Below are positions 51,060-61,381 of a stretch of DNA of 64,000 bases, in pieces. The stretch's first letter is position 1. Each line of letters opens with the position of its first letter. The notes under the pieces are model-generated. The model was given only the letters and a program-made list of their open reading frames with translations, did no database searches and was not told the DNA's origin. This stretch comes from Kosakonia quasisacchari (lineage in GTDB: Bacteria > Pseudomonadota > Gammaproteobacteria > Enterobacterales > Enterobacteriaceae): positions 310,001-374,000 of the forward strand of contig NZ_SJOP01000001.1 of assembly GCF_004331415.1 (NCBI RefSeq), in the 5' to 3' direction. The position numbers were made by a program, and so were the translations under genes.

Positions 51060-51878
51060 TTATAGCAGCTCTTGGTAGATAAATTTCGCGATGCTGTCGA
51101 CGGTGTTATCGCCAATTACCACGTTGGCATGGGCTTTTACCGCGTCGTCGGCATTACCCATCGCCACGCCAATACCGGCGGCTTCCAGCATGCTGATATC
51201 GTTATAGTTATCCCCAAATGCCACCACGTCCTTCATCGATAACCCCTGTGACGCCACCCATTCGCTCAGACGTCTGCCTTTGCTGTTGCCCGCACGGGCG
51301 ATATCCACCTGGTCATGCCATGACCACTCGCACTCCAGCCCCAGCGTTTGTTCCACGTGGTGGGCAAAATTTTTCAGTTTCTGCGTGTCTTCATCGGTGA
51401 GCGCGAATTTCCAGATAGACTCAACTTCCTGCGCCGCTGTGCGCAGAGACGTCACTTGCTGGAAGACCGGGCGCTGCTCTGGCGGCAACTGTTGCGCCCA
51501 GGTGTTGGTGCGTTCAACATGACCGGTTGGTTTTTCATACAGCATGGCGTTGTCGACGTACATCAGGCCGTGAACTGCGTGCTCATCAAGCAGTGTGATT
51601 AACTGCTGGGCTTGTGAAACCGGCAATGGATCGGCGCTTAACACTTTTTTTGCATGATAATCATACAAATAAGTGCCATTACAGCAAATTGCAGGTGTAT
51701 CCAGCGCCAGTGCCTGATAAAAAGGATGGATGGCAACATGATGTCGACCGGTCACGATAATGAGTTGATGTCCGGCGGCTTTTGCGCGAGCCAGCGCTTC
51801 AAGGGATGAGGGCAGAAGCGTTTTTTTCGGGGTCAGTAGCGTACCGTCTAAATCCAGTGCAATCACGCGCGAAGTCAT
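51060..51878 (-). CDS. ybhA: Pyridoxal phosphatase YbhA (HAD family)
   Basis: YbhA is a Cof-type HAD phosphatase active on pyridoxal phosphate and some sugar phosphates in E. coli. The 272-residue protein has the nucleophile motif IALDLDGTLL near residue 9, the threonine motif IIVTGRHH near 43 and the metal motif VAFGDNYNDISMLEAAG near 220. Length equals E. coli. It is divergent from pgl. Confidence 0.94.
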   Translation of the reverse strand: MTSRVIALDLDGTLLTPKKTLLPSSLEALARAKAAGHQLIIVTGRHHVAIHPFYQALALDTPAICCNGTYLYDYHAKKVLSADPLPVSQAQQLITLLDEHAVHGLMYVDNAMLYEKPTGHVERTNTWAQQLPPEQRPVFQQVTSLRTAAQEVESIWKFALTDEDTQKLKNFAHHVEQTLGLECEWSWHDQVDIARAGNSKGRRLSEWVASQGLSMKDVVAFGDNYNDISMLEAAGIGVAMGNADDAVKAHANVVIGDNTVDSIAKFIYQELL

Positions 51879-52034
51879 ATCGTATTCCGTGGTCGATGTT
51901 GAAATTCAAATGTCCGGGGATGGTACACCGGGTCAACGGATGCGCAAAATCTCCGGGTAAAATTCAGCATCAACCAACAAAAGCAGCTATCCTGGTTACT
52001 TAATGCAAAAAAGAATTAGAGGAAAGGAGCGTTC

Positions 52035-53030
52035 ATGAAACAAACCGTTTATACCGCCAGCCCGGAAAGTCAGCAGATCCACGTCTGGCGCTTGAACTCT
52101 GAAGGTAGCCTGACGCTTGTCCAGGTGGTGGATGTTCCCGGCCAGGTACAGCCGATGGTCGTTAGCCCGGATAAACGTTACCTCTATGTCGGGGTTCGCC
52201 CTGAATTTCGCGTTCTCGCGTATCGTATCGCGCCGGATGATGGTGCCCTGACTTTCGCTGCGGAATCTCCGTTGCCGGGCAGCCCGACGCATATTTCGAC
52301 CGATCGCAGCGGGCGCTTCCTGTTCAGCGCATCCTACAACGCGGGCAGTGTGAGTGTCGTCCGTCTGGACGACGGTCTGCCGGTCGGGATTGTTGATGTG
52401 GTGGAAGGGCTGGAAGGGTGCCACTCGGCGAATATCTCCCCGGACAACCGCACCCTGTGGACACCGGCACTGAAACAGGATCGCATCTGCCTGTTTACGC
52501 TGGCCGATGACGGCAACCTGACGGCGCAGGATCCTGCTGAAGTTACAACTGTTGAGGGCGCTGGCCCGCGTCATATGGCGTTTCATCCGAACCAGCGTTT
52601 CGCCTACTGCGTCAATGAGCTCAACGGTTCAGTGGATGTCTGGCAGCTCAGCGACGCGCACGGCAACATCGAGTGTGTGCAGACGCTGGATATGATGCCT
52701 GCGGATTTCAGCGACACGCGCTGGGCGGCGGATATTCATATCACGCCGGATGGTCGTCACCTGTACACCTGCGATCGCACCGCCAGCCTTATCACCGTGT
52801 TCAGCGTTTCTGAAGATGGCAGCGTACTGTCTATCGAAGGCTTCCAGCCGACAGAAACGCAGCCGCGCGGCTTCAATATCGATAATCGCGGTCAATACCT
52901 GATTGCCGCCGGGCAGAAATCGCACCACATTGCGGTGTATGAGATTGGCGGCGAGCAAGGTCTGCTGACCGAAAAATCCCGCTATGCGGTAGGTCAGGGG
53001 CCAATGTGGGTAGTGGTTAACGCCTTCTGA
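52035..53030 (+). CDS. pgl: 6-phosphogluconolactonase Pgl
   Basis: Pgl hydrolyses 6-phosphogluconolactone in the pentose phosphate pathway. It is the beta-propeller type found in enterobacteria (YbhE). The 331-residue length equals E. coli, and repeated blade motifs such as [26 protein letters not shown] and [14 protein letters not shown] are visible. A GAGGAAAGGAG stretch lies ahead of the ATG. Confidence 0.96.
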   Translation: MKQTVYTASPESQQIHVWRLNSEGSLTLVQVVDVPGQVQPMVVSPDKRYLYVGVRPEFRVLAYRIAPDDGALTFAAESPLPGSPTHISTDRSGRFLFSASYNAGSVSVVRLDDGLPVGIVDVVEGLEGCHSANISPDNRTLWTPALKQDRICLFTLADDGNLTAQDPAEVTTVEGAGPRHMAFHPNQRFAYCVNELNGSVDVWQLSDAHGNIECVQTLDMMPADFSDTRWAADIHITPDGRHLYTCDRTASLITVFSVSEDGSVLSIEGFQPTETQPRGFNIDNRGQYLIAAGQKSHHIAVYEIGGEQGLLTEKSRYAVGQGPMWVVVNAF

Positions 53031-53047
53031 TGCTGCATTTCGCGCAT

Positions 53048-53077
53048 AAAAAAACCTCGCCGCGGCGAGGTTTTTTA
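53048..53077 (+). terminator. Bidirectional terminator between pgl and ybhC
   Basis: AAAAAACCTCGC and GCGAGGTTTTTT form a long stem around the short centre CGCG, with A and T tracts on either side. Confidence 0.9.
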
Positions 53078-53091
53078 TTATCAAGAGCGGC

Positions 53092-54375
53092 TTATTTCTT
53101 CGGGATCGCCACAACCTGGCTGCCAACGCCGCGGTTGTTGAACTCCCACATGCGGTTGAACTGCGGGTTGTTCAGTTCGCGCTGCACGTTGCCTTTATCG
53201 TCAACGGCTCCGGTGTTACCGGCGTAAGCACGACCGGAAACGGCGGCATCGGCCCACGGTTTCGCCACGTTAAAGCCTTCGTTGATCACGCTATCGCGGA
53301 TCACTACCTGGCCGTTGGTGTTGCCATCAACGTCCAATGAACGGCCGAGCTGTGCCACACCGTTACCGGCGGCGTTAAAGCGGCTGTTCACGGCGAGGAA
53401 ACCGTAATAAAGGTTAGACAGGGTCGCCGGTGCGAACACGTAACCTTCCTGCTGGGTGCGCGAGTTCACTACGCGGAAATCAGTGTTATCAAACACCACC
53501 GCGCCGCGACCAGCCACGATATCAACATCGCCTTCAAGGTAGCTGTTAGTCACCAGCGTGCGGGTCTGACGATCGGTGCGCAGGGTGTTATCCACGCCGC
53601 TGTTGGTCACAAAGAAGGTGTTCTGGCGGCCCAGAATATTAACGTTGTTGATCTGCACTTTATCGCCATCGCTGCGCAGCGCCACTGCCTGGTGATTGCC
53701 CGCGTCAACGCTGTCGCCCAGCGTATTTTCGATGGTCAGGTTTTGCAGTTGCAGGCCATTGTTCTGTGACCAGAATACTGCCGAGCACATCACACCAACG
53801 GTGGCAGTACGTTTGCTCTGGCAGTTATCGAACATATACCACGCTGGTTTGCCCGGCATGTATTTGCCCGACGGATTGACCAGACGACGCCAGCTGTTCG
53901 GGTCCATTTCGGCGTCGATGGCCTGTTTGATTTTCACATCCAGCGCTTTCTCGCCGGTACCGTAAAGGGTCACACTGCCCGACGCAGCAGGCACGTACAC
54001 GGTACCTTCATATTCACCCGGCATCACCGCGATGTACTGACGATCGCTGGCGTGTTTATTGATCGCCGCGTCTACCGCTGCCTGAATGGTGGTGTGCGTC
54101 ACACCCGGCGTACCGGCCGGGCCGACCACGAAGTTCGCTTTTTCCGGCAGACGAATGGAGACCGGTTTCCATGCCGCGCTATCTGGCGTCATGGCGGTAA
54201 AATAGCGGTCCGCTACAAAGTTTTTCGCTTCACCTGCGCTGAGGATTGGGCGCGCGGCGGTGCCAGGCGCTTTCTGTTCAGACGGACGTTCCGCCGGCGG
54301 AGTTGAGCTACAGGCGGTCAGTGTCACGCCAAAAGCGAGCGCCAGCGCCAGACGGGAAACCGATGATGTGTTCAA
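53092..54375 (-). CDS. ybhC: Outer-membrane lipoprotein of the pectinesterase family, YbhC
   Basis: YbhC is an acyl-CoA-thioesterase/pectinesterase-fold lipoprotein. In E. coli it has little pectinesterase activity and its role is unclear. A TTG at 54375, seven bases after GGAG, gives 427 residues, the E. coli length, and starts MNTSSVSRLALALAFG. The ATG at 54396 would add seven unconserved residues ahead of the signal peptide. The lipobox is LTAC near residue 22. The beta-helix contains AVFWSQNNGLQLQNLTIENT and the catalytic-type motif YLEGDVDIVAGRGAVVFDN. Confidence 0.9.
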   Translation of the reverse strand: MNTSSVSRLALALAFGVTLTACSSTPPAERPSEQKAPGTAARPILSAGEAKNFVADRYFTAMTPDSAAWKPVSIRLPEKANFVVGPAGTPGVTHTTIQAAVDAAINKHASDRQYIAVMPGEYEGTVYVPAASGSVTLYGTGEKALDVKIKQAIDAEMDPNSWRRLVNPSGKYMPGKPAWYMFDNCQSKRTATVGVMCSAVFWSQNNGLQLQNLTIENTLGDSVDAGNHQAVALRSDGDKVQINNVNILGRQNTFFVTNSGVDNTLRTDRQTRTLVTNSYLEGDVDIVAGRGAVVFDNTDFRVVNSRTQQEGYVFAPATLSNLYYGFLAVNSRFNAAGNGVAQLGRSLDVDGNTNGQVVIRDSVINEGFNVAKPWADAAVSGRAYAGNTGAVDDKGNVQRELNNPQFNRMWEFNNRGVGSQVVAIPKK

Positions 54376-54488
54376 GGGGAGCTCCAGACTATGCAAAAGT
54401 TGAAAGAGGACTTCAAAGCCTGCTTTTTTATACTAAGTTGAGCGAAACGGGAAGCCGATTTGTACAATCGGCTGTAAATCCCATCTTT

Positions 54489-54965
54489 TTAGCTAAAAAG
54501 AGCGGTGATCGCGGCGCTGGATAGCGTATGGAAGTGGACATTAAAACCGACCATCGCGCCGCTGGCGTTTTCATCGACCTCAATTTGCTCCACATCCAGG
54601 GCATACACGGTAAAGATATAGCGGTGCGTTTCGCCTTTCGGCGGTGCTGCGCCGCCATAACCAGCTTTGCCGAAATCGGTGCGTGTCTGCACCGCGCCAT
54701 CCGGTAATGCCGCCAGGCCGGAACCTGCGCCTTGCGGCAGAACGCGCGTATCGGCGGGAAGGTTCGCCACCACCCAGTGCCACCAGCCGGAGCCGGTCGG
54801 CGCGTCCGGATCGTAGCAGGTTACGACAAAACTTTTGGTTCCGGCAGGAACCTCATCCCACGCCAGATGCGGGGAGATATTGTCGCCATCGTAGCCCATG
54901 CCGTTGAACACATGGCGATGGGGCAGTTTTTCGCCGTCGCGTAAATCATGGCTGACCAGCTTCAT
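54489..54965 (-). CDS. ybhB: PEBP-family protein YbhB
   Basis: YbhB is a Raf-kinase-inhibitor/phosphatidylethanolamine-binding-like cytoplasmic protein of unknown physiological role. From the ATG at 54965 it has 158 residues, as in E. coli. The ligand-pocket motifs CYDPDAPTGSGWWHWVVANL and GAAPPKGETHRYIFTVYAL are intact. It lies between ybhC and bioA on the same strand. Confidence 0.93.
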   Translation of the reverse strand: MKLVSHDLRDGEKLPHRHVFNGMGYDGDNISPHLAWDEVPAGTKSFVVTCYDPDAPTGSGWWHWVVANLPADTRVLPQGAGSGLAALPDGAVQTRTDFGKAGYGGAAPPKGETHRYIFTVYALDVEQIEVDENASGAMVGFNVHFHTLSSAAITALFS

Positions 54966-55025
54966 ATGCACTCCTGTTTCTGCTTTTTATGCGTGCGGGA
55001 AGTGTAGCCGATCCCCGGCAAAACC

Positions 55026-56312
55026 TCAGGCAAAAAGGTCATCGCGCAGCACGGCAGCATTGACGGCGCGGGTCAAACGGGAGAGCTGCTCCGGGGTGAT
55101 GATATACGGCGGCATCAGGTAGATCAGGCGACCAAATGGGCGAATCCACACGCCTTGTTCAACAAAGAAGCGTTGTAGCGCCGCCATATTGACTGGCGAG
55201 CGGGTTTCCACCACGCCGATGGCCCCCAGCACGCGCACGTCGGCAACATTGACCGCGTCGCGCGCGGGAGCCAGCTCCGCGTTTAACTGTGCTTCAATCG
55301 CCGCCACCTGTGTTTGCCACGCGCCGCTTTGCAAAATCTCAAGACTGGCGTTGGCGGCCGCGCAGGCCAGCGGATTGCCCATAAATGTTGGCCCGTGCAT
55401 AAAGCAGCCCGCTTCGCCATTGCTGATGGTTTCTGCCACGTTACGTGTGGTGAGCGTTGCCGAAAGCGTCATCGTGCCGCCGGTCAAGGCTTTGCCAAGG
55501 CACAGAATATCCGGGGCGATCCCGGCATGTTCACAGGCAAACAGCTTGCCGGTGCGGCCAAAACCGGTGGCGATTTCATCGGCAATCAGCAAGATGCCTT
55601 CCCGATCGCACATCTTACGGATGCGCTTCAGCCATTCCGGGTGGTAGATGCGCATGCCGCCCGCGCCCTGCACGACAGGCTCTAAAATCACTGCGGCAAT
55701 GTCATGGCGATGGGCCGCCATCAGCCGCGCGAAAGCCACCATGTCGTGCTCGTCCCACTCGCCGTCAAAGCGGTTTTGCGGCGCGGGTGCAAACAGGTTT
55801 TCCGGCAAATAGCCTTTCCACAGGCTGTGCATGGAGTTATCCGGATCGCAGACCGACATCGCGCCAAACGTGTCGCCGTGATAGCCGTTACGGAAGGTGA
55901 GAAAACGTTGCCGTGACTCGCCTTTCGCCTGCCAGTATTGCAGCGCCATTTTCATCGCCACTTCGACCGCAACTGACCCGGAGTCTGCCAGAAAGACGCA
56001 CTCCAGCGGTTCCGGCGTCATCGCGACCAGCTTGCGGCACAGGTCAATTGCCGGTTGGTGGGTGATGCCGCCAAACATCACATGAGACACCGCGTCGATT
56101 TGCGCTTTCATCGCTGCGTTAATGTCCGGGTGCCCGTAGCCGTGGATCGCAGCCCACCAGGAAGACATGCCGTCCACCAGGTGTTCGCCGCTGCTGAGTA
56201 TCAGTTCGCAACCCTGTGCGGACTGTACCGGGTAAACGGGCAGCGGGGAGGTCATCGAGGTGTAAGGGTGCCAGATATGTCGCGTGTCAAAGGCGAGATC
56301 GTCCAGGGTCAT
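55026..56312 (-). CDS. bioA: Adenosylmethionine-8-amino-7-oxononanoate aminotransferase BioA
   Basis: BioA uses S-adenosylmethionine as amino donor to make 7,8-diaminopelargonic acid in biotin synthesis. From the ATG at 56312 the protein has 428 residues (429 in E. coli). The PLP lysine is in [11 protein letters not shown] near residue 274, preceded by [15 protein letters not shown]. The upstream open frame crosses the bio operator and is not used. It is divergent from bioBFCD. Confidence 0.96.
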   Translation of the reverse strand: MTLDDLAFDTRHIWHPYTSMTSPLPVYPVQSAQGCELILSSGEHLVDGMSSWWAAIHGYGHPDINAAMKAQIDAVSHVMFGGITHQPAIDLCRKLVAMTPEPLECVFLADSGSVAVEVAMKMALQYWQAKGESRQRFLTFRNGYHGDTFGAMSVCDPDNSMHSLWKGYLPENLFAPAPQNRFDGEWDEHDMVAFARLMAAHRHDIAAVILEPVVQGAGGMRIYHPEWLKRIRKMCDREGILLIADEIATGFGRTGKLFACEHAGIAPDILCLGKALTGGTMTLSATLTTRNVAETISNGEAGCFMHGPTFMGNPLACAAANASLEILQSGAWQTQVAAIEAQLNAELAPARDAVNVADVRVLGAIGVVETRSPVNMAALQRFFVEQGVWIRPFGRLIYLMPPYIITPEQLSRLTRAVNAAVLRDDLFA

Positions 56313-56319
56313 AATCGAC

Positions 56320-56353
56320 TTGTAAACCAAATTAAAAAGTTTTAGGTTTACGA
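56320..56353. promoter_or_regulatory. BirA operator between bioA and bioB
   Basis: TTGTAAACC at 56320 and GGTTTACGA at 56345, separated by 16 bases, form the bio operator. Eight of nine arm positions are symmetric and the arrangement equals E. coli bioO. BirA with biotinyl-5'-AMP would repress both divergent units. Confidence 0.92.
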
Positions 56354-56398
56354 GTCTACACCGAATAACGATTTTACAACACCTTTTGGAGACGCCCG

Positions 56399-57439
56399 AT
56401 GGCTCACCACGCACGCTGGACAATGTCGCAAGTGACTGCGCTATTTGAAAAACCTTTCCTTGAACTGCTGTTTGAAGCGCAGCAGGTACATCGCCAACAC
56501 TTCGATCCGCGCCAGGTTCAGGTCAGCACGTTGCTGTCGATTAAAACCGGTGCCTGCCCGGAAGATTGTAAATACTGCCCGCAGAGTGCGCGCTATAAAA
56601 CCGGGCTGGAGTCCGAACGGTTAATGGAAGTTGAACAAGTGCTGGAGTCTGCCCGCCAGGCGAAACGCGCGGGATCGACGCGTTTTTGCATGGGCGCGGC
56701 GTGGAAAAACCCGCACGATCGCGATATGCCCTACCTCGAAAAAATGGTCGAAGGGGTGAAAGCGATGGGGCTGGAAGCCTGCATGACGCTGGGCACACTC
56801 AACGAAAACCAGGCGCAGCGGCTGGCTTCCGCGGGGCTTGATTACTACAACCACAACCTCGATACCTCACCGGAATTTTACGGCAACATCATCACCACCC
56901 GCACCTATCAGGAGCGCCTCGACACGCTCGATAAAGTGCGCGACGCGGGGATTAAAGTCTGCTCCGGCGGGATTGTCGGTCTTGGCGAAACGGTCAACGA
57001 TCGCGCCGGTTTGTTATTGCAACTGGCGAACCTGCCGACACCGCCGGAAAGCGTGCCGATCAATATGCTGGTCAAAGTGAAAGGGACGCCGCTGGCGGAT
57101 AACGAGGATGTCGACGCCTTTGATTTTATCCGCACCATTGCTGTTGCGCGCATCATGATGCCGACCTCGCATGTGCGTCTTTCTGCCGGACGCGAGCAGA
57201 TGAATGAGCAAACTCAGGCGATGTGCTTTATGGCCGGGGCGAACTCCATATTCTACGGCTGCAAACTGCTTACCACGCCGAACCCGGAAGAGGATAAAGA
57301 TCTGCAACTGTTCCGTAAGCTTGGCCTGAACCCGCAGCAGACCGCGGTGCAAAACGGCGACAATGAACAGCAACAGCAGATAGAGCAACAACTGTTGCAC
57401 GCCGATACCGACCAGTATTACAACGCGGCAGCCGTATGA
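56399..57439 (+). CDS. bioB: Biotin synthase BioB
   Basis: BioB is a radical-SAM enzyme that inserts sulfur into dethiobiotin. The 346-residue protein equals E. coli in length. The [4Fe-4S] cysteines 53, 57 and 60 are in [13 protein letters not shown], and the sites [20 protein letters not shown] and [10 protein letters not shown] are present. The C-terminus is Gln-rich. GGAGA precedes the ATG. Its TGA overlaps the bioF ATG. Confidence 0.97.
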   Translation: MAHHARWTMSQVTALFEKPFLELLFEAQQVHRQHFDPRQVQVSTLLSIKTGACPEDCKYCPQSARYKTGLESERLMEVEQVLESARQAKRAGSTRFCMGAAWKNPHDRDMPYLEKMVEGVKAMGLEACMTLGTLNENQAQRLASAGLDYYNHNLDTSPEFYGNIITTRTYQERLDTLDKVRDAGIKVCSGGIVGLGETVNDRAGLLLQLANLPTPPESVPINMLVKVKGTPLADNEDVDAFDFIRTIAVARIMMPTSHVRLSAGREQMNEQTQAMCFMAGANSIFYGCKLLTTPNPEEDKDLQLFRKLGLNPQQTAVQNGDNEQQQQIEQQLLHADTDQYYNAAAV

Positions 57440-58590
57440 GCTGGCAGCAGCGCATAGACACCGCTCTGAGTGAGCGCCGCGCGGCGGATGCGCTGCGCAG
57501 AAGGCAAACCGTCACGCAGGGCGCGGGGCGCTGGCTTACGCTTGGCGAGCAGCGCTTTTGCAACTTCTCCAGTAATGATTACCTCGGTTTAAGCCAGCAT
57601 CCCACCGTGATCCGCGCCTGGCAACAGGGCGCGGAACGTTATGGCGTGGGCAGTGGCGGTTCCGGGCATGTGAGTGGTTACACCACCGCGCACCATGCGC
57701 TGGAGGAGGAACTGGCTGACTGGCTCGGTTACTCGCGTGCGTTGCTGTTTATCTCTGGTTTTGCCGCTAATCAGGCGGTCATTGCTGCGCTGACTGGTAA
57801 AGAAGACCGGATTGCCGCTGACAAATTTAGCCACGCATCGCTGCTGGAGGCCGCCAGCCACAGTCAGGCACAACTGCGACGTTTCTCGCATAACGATGCC
57901 GGGCAACTGACCACGCTGCTGGCAAAACCGCTTGCAGGGCAGCAACTGGTGGTTACCGAGGGCATTTTCAGTATGGATGGCGACAGCGCACCGCTGGCGG
58001 TCATTGCTGATGCCTCGCGGGAAGCACAGGCCTGGTTGATGGTGGATGATGCGCACGGCATTGGTGTGTCGGGTGAGCAAGGGCGCGGCAGTTGTCACTT
58101 ACACGGCATCAAGCCGGAGGTGCTGGTGGTGACCTTTGGTAAAGGTTTTGGCGTCAGCGGTGCGGCGGTGTTGTGCAGCGACACGGTAGCGGATTACCTG
58201 CTGCAATTTGCCCGCCATCTGATTTACAGCACCTCAATGCCCCCGGCGCAGGCCGTGGCGCTGGGGGCGGCATTGCAGGTTATTCGTAGCGACGACGGTA
58301 ATGCGCGGCGTGAAAAGCTGGCGGCGCTGATTGCCCATTTTCGCCACGGCGTGGCACATCAGGCCGTGACGATGACCGATTCCTCCAGCGCAATTCAACC
58401 GCTGATTGTCGGCGAGAATAGCCGCGCGCTGTGGCTGGCAGAACGCTTGCGCCAGCGCGGCTGTTGGGTGACTGCTATTCGCCCGCCCACCGTACCGCCG
58501 GGCACGGCACGTTTGCGCCTGACGCTGACCGCAGAGCACCAGTTCGACGATATCGACCGCTTGCTGGAGGCCTTGCATGACAGTGAATAA
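57436..58590 (+). CDS. bioF: 8-amino-7-oxononanoate synthase BioF
   Basis: BioF condenses pimeloyl-ACP with alanine. The 384-residue protein has the glycine-rich [20 protein letters not shown] near residue 75, the aspartate motif [11 protein letters not shown] and the PLP lysine in [15 protein letters not shown] near 236. It overlaps bioB by four bases and bioC by fourteen. Confidence 0.97.
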   Translation: MSWQQRIDTALSERRAADALRRRQTVTQGAGRWLTLGEQRFCNFSSNDYLGLSQHPTVIRAWQQGAERYGVGSGGSGHVSGYTTAHHALEEELADWLGYSRALLFISGFAANQAVIAALTGKEDRIAADKFSHASLLEAASHSQAQLRRFSHNDAGQLTTLLAKPLAGQQLVVTEGIFSMDGDSAPLAVIADASREAQAWLMVDDAHGIGVSGEQGRGSCHLHGIKPEVLVVTFGKGFGVSGAAVLCSDTVADYLLQFARHLIYSTSMPPAQAVALGAALQVIRSDDGNARREKLAALIAHFRHGVAHQAVTMTDSSSAIQPLIVGENSRALWLAERLRQRGCWVTAIRPPTVPPGTARLRLTLTAEHQFDDIDRLLEALHDSE

Positions 58591-59326
58591 ACAGGCGGTC
58601 GCCGCTGCTTTTGGCCGTGCGGCGCAGAGTTACGCTCAGCACGACGAATTGCAGCGCCGAAGCGCCGATCTGCTGTTATCCAGGTTGGGCGCTGTCACGC
58701 CTGCTCAGGTGCTGGACGCCGGTTGTGGACCCGGCACGATGAGCCGCTACTGGCGCGGGCAGGGCAGTGAGGTAATGGCGTTGGATCTCTCAGTGAATAT
58801 GCTTGATGAAGCGCGCCGCCAGCACAGTGCCCAGCGCTATGTCCGTGGTGACATTGAAGCCATGCCGCTGGCGGATGCGCAATTTTCGCTGGTCTGGAGC
58901 AACCTGGCGGTGCAGTGGTGTGATGATTTGCGCCAGGCTATCGGGGAGATGTATCGCGTCACCCAGCCCGGCGGTTGTGTTGCTTTTACGACACTGGTCG
59001 CGGCCTCGCTGCCGGAGCTGAACGAAGCGTGGCGCGCGATTGATGACCATCCGCACGCCAACCGTTTCTTAACTTTGCCCACAATCGAGCAGGCGTTACG
59101 TGGCTGGCGTCTGCGCAGTGGCGTTGAAACGATAACCTTGCGCTTTGACGATGCCACCGCCGCACTGCGCTCGCTAAAAGGTATTGGCGCAACACATTTA
59201 CATGCGGGCAGGCAGCAGGGGCTGACTCGCGGCAAACTGCAACGCCTGCAGCTGGCCTGGCCGCAGCAGCAGGGCAAATACCCGCTGACATACCATCTTT
59301 TTTGGGGAGTTGTTGTCCGTGATTGA
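58577..59326 (+). CDS. bioC: Malonyl-ACP O-methyltransferase BioC
   Basis: BioC methylates the free carboxyl of malonyl-ACP, starting pimelate assembly by the fatty-acid enzymes. The 249-residue protein has the SAM-binding motif [15 protein letters not shown] near residue 46, the second motif ALDLSVNML and the conserved [11 protein letters not shown]. BioH, which removes the methyl group, is encoded elsewhere as in E. coli. Confidence 0.95.
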   Translation: MTVNKQAVAAAFGRAAQSYAQHDELQRRSADLLLSRLGAVTPAQVLDAGCGPGTMSRYWRGQGSEVMALDLSVNMLDEARRQHSAQRYVRGDIEAMPLADAQFSLVWSNLAVQWCDDLRQAIGEMYRVTQPGGCVAFTTLVAASLPELNEAWRAIDDHPHANRFLTLPTIEQALRGWRLRSGVETITLRFDDATAALRSLKGIGATHLHAGRQQGLTRGKLQRLQLAWPQQQGKYPLTYHLFWGVVVRD

Positions 59327-60041
59327 ACGTTATTTTGTGACCGGTACGGATACGGAAGTTGGGAAAACAGTCGCCAGTTGTGCGCTGTTGCAAGCGGCGA
59401 ACCTGCGCGGTTTACGCAGCGCGGGGTATAAACCGGTGGCTTCCGGGAGTGAGATGACCGCAGAGGGGCTGCGCAACAGCGATGCGCTGGCGCTGCAGCA
59501 CCACAGCAGCCTGCCGATGGCGTATAAAACCGTTAATCCGTATACCTTTGCAGAACCGACATCACCGCATATTGTCAGTGCCGATGTGGGTGAACCGATT
59601 GATGCGCAGGTGATGTCTGCCGGGCTGCGCGCGCTGGAAACGCAGGCGGAGTGGCTGCTGGTTGAAGGTGCGGGAGGCTGGTTTACACCGCTTTCCGAGA
59701 CGTTCACCTTCGCCGATTGGGTGGCGCAGGAACAGCTACCGGTGATTCTGGTGGTCGGGGTGAAACTCGGTTGTATTAACCATGCCATGCTAACCGCGCA
59801 AGCGGTGCGCCAGGCGGGGTTACGGCTGGCGGGGTGGATTGCCAACGATGTGGTGCAGCCGGGCAAGCGGCACCTGGAGTATCTGGCAACGCTTCGGCGC
59901 GTGATGCAGGCTCCGCTGATTGGCGAAATTCCCTGGTTTGCCCACGCACCGGAAAAAGAAAAAACGGGTCATTATCTTGATCTCAGCGTCCTGACTCCGA
60001 CGTCATCCATTTTGAAAGCAACGGATCATCAAGTTGTTTAA
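59319..60041 (+). CDS. bioD: Dethiobiotin synthetase BioD
   Basis: BioD closes the ureido ring of dethiobiotin using ATP and CO2. I chose GTG at 59319, eleven bases after GGGGAG and overlapping the bioC stop. The TTG at 59310 sits too close to the ribosome-binding site. The P-loop [16 protein letters not shown] opens the protein, and [13 protein letters not shown] and GWIANDV follow. With 240 residues it is about 15 longer than E. coli BioD (225). The extra C-terminus [15 protein letters not shown] overlaps the convergent ABC gene by 59 bases. Confidence 0.93.
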   Translation: MIERYFVTGTDTEVGKTVASCALLQAANLRGLRSAGYKPVASGSEMTAEGLRNSDALALQHHSSLPMAYKTVNPYTFAEPTSPHIVSADVGEPIDAQVMSAGLRALETQAEWLLVEGAGGWFTPLSETFTFADWVAQEQLPVILVVGVKLGCINHAMLTAQAVRQAGLRLAGWIANDVVQPGKRHLEYLATLRRVMQAPLIGEIPWFAHAPEKEKTGHYLDLSVLTPTSSILKATDHQVV

Positions 60042-60705
60042 CATCGCCCTGCGCGACATTGCGCCCACGGTGCAGCAGGCAGAAACGGTCGGCGACCCGG
60101 CGAATAAATGACAAGTGCTGTTCAGCCAGCAGAATGGTCATGCCAAACTCTTGGTTGAGCCGCACGATCAAATTCCCCAGTTTGTGAATAAAGGCCTGAC
60201 CCAGACCGCGGGTCGGCTCATCCAGGATCAACAGCCGTGGGTGCGTAACCAGCGCTCGCGCCATCGCCAACTGTTGTTGATTATCCTCTGATAGCTCCGC
60301 GCCACGTACCTGGCGCAGCTCATACAGTTCCGGGAACAAATCGTAAATATCCCGGCGCACTGCGCTGCCCGGCTCACTTCCGGCGCGCATGGCGACATGC
60401 AGATTTTCCTCAATGGTGAGTTGCGAAAAAATCCGCCTGTCCTGCGGCACATAGCTGATGCCGATGGCGCTGCGGTGTTCGGCTTGCAAAGAGAGCAGGT
60501 CGCGCGGCGGAGCGCCCGCGTCCTGCCAAATCATGCTACCGCTTTCAATCGGCAAATAGCCGGTGATGCAATTCACCAGTGTCGTTTTGCCCATGCCTGG
60601 CAACCCAATAACTGATGTGCAGACCCCGGGGGATAAATCGAGGTCGACATTCCACAATGTATGCTGATTACCGTAATACTGATTTACTGCGCGTAAGCTC
60701 AACAT
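59983..60705 (-). CDS. Orphan LivF/UrtE-like ABC ATPase with altered signature motif
   Basis: The 240-residue protein resembles the ATPase subunits of branched-chain amino acid and urea transporters, especially in ISYVPQDRRIFSQLTIEENL and LLILDEPTRGLG. Walker A is GLPGMGKTT and intact. The ABC signature, normally LSGGQ, reads LSEDN (codons at 60280-60294), which should weaken ATP hydrolysis. No permease, binding protein or partner ATPase is nearby. The start at 60705 follows AAGGAG. E. coli K-12 has no gene here. It may be a decaying remnant of a transporter operon or a regulatory ATPase. Confidence 0.75.
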   Translation of the reverse strand: MLSLRAVNQYYGNQHTLWNVDLDLSPGVCTSVIGLPGMGKTTLVNCITGYLPIESGSMIWQDAGAPPRDLLSLQAEHRSAIGISYVPQDRRIFSQLTIEENLHVAMRAGSEPGSAVRRDIYDLFPELYELRQVRGAELSEDNQQQLAMARALVTHPRLLILDEPTRGLGQAFIHKLGNLIVRLNQEFGMTILLAEQHLSFIRRVADRFCLLHRGRNVAQGDVKQLDDPLLSKWMTSESGR

Positions 60706-61037
60706 TGTCCGCTCCTTGTTTCGGATCTGATGACCAAGATGATTTTGCAAAAGGCTTGCCAGAACATAAAAAAGGCTTTTTTTTCGGATGCCGCTGAGAA
60801 AAGTGGCTTTTAAAACGCGAGGAGGGAAGAAGCCAGGTAAAAATTCTGCACTTTGCCAGTGCTTGCAGTGTTGAGTTGTGGTGCAGTAATGGCCGGATCT
60901 GTGAGAACGATCTCATGCGGATCCTGCGTTTCGTTTGCTGATAATTATCAAAAAGAAATGATAAAAAATTTTTAGCGGCACCTGCCTGGGACAAAATGGG
61001 ATTTGGCGGGAAGGCGAGGTGTCCGGCCTGGCGGCAG

Positions 61038-61060
61038 TTATCCACTATTCCTGTGGATAA
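61038..61060. promoter_or_regulatory. Inverted pair of DnaA-box-like sequences upstream of uvrB
   Basis: TTATCCACT at 61038 and TGTGGATAA at 61052 are oppositely oriented DnaA boxes. The second is a perfect TTATCCACA on the minus strand and the first has one mismatch. A weaker TGGGGATAA occurs at 61261-61269. A DnaA box near the uvrB promoter has been described in E. coli. Confidence 0.65.
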
Positions 61061-61361
61061 CCTTGTGTATTAGAGTTAGAAAACATGCGGCAAGCGAGAA
61101 AGGACGCGGGTTGCGCCTGAATTGGTGTTAAACACGTCTTTTTGAAATTACATCTAATAATCAAAAGGTTATATAAAAGCAATGCCTGTAAGAAAAGTGT
61201 CACTCGCTGCCACAAAACTTTCAAAGGCTCGCTTGACAAATGTTAAAAGAGGAAAAATTTTGGGGATAACCTGAAAGGGTTGGTGTTTTATCTTGTCCGC
61301 GCTGAAATTTGAGGGGAGAAGCGACGCCTTAACGGGGAGTAGAACAGATTGCCTATTTCGC

Positions 61362-61381
61362 TACTGTTTTTTCATCCAGTG
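61362..61381 (+). promoter_or_regulatory. LexA (SOS) box of uvrB
   Basis: TACTGTTTTTTCATCCAGTG fits the LexA consensus CTG-N10-CAG with matching flanks and lies 77 bases before the uvrB start, as in E. coli. Confidence 0.9.

Noticed and set aside
59310-59318. TTG at 59310 as the bioD start
   Set aside because: It is only one base from the GGGGAG ribosome-binding sequence. The GTG at 59319 has workable spacing and fits the family N-terminus.
60668-61239. Minus-strand open frames of 125 and 64 codons upstream of uvrB
   Set aside because: They cross the DnaA-box region and the ABC gene promoter, and have no family resemblance.
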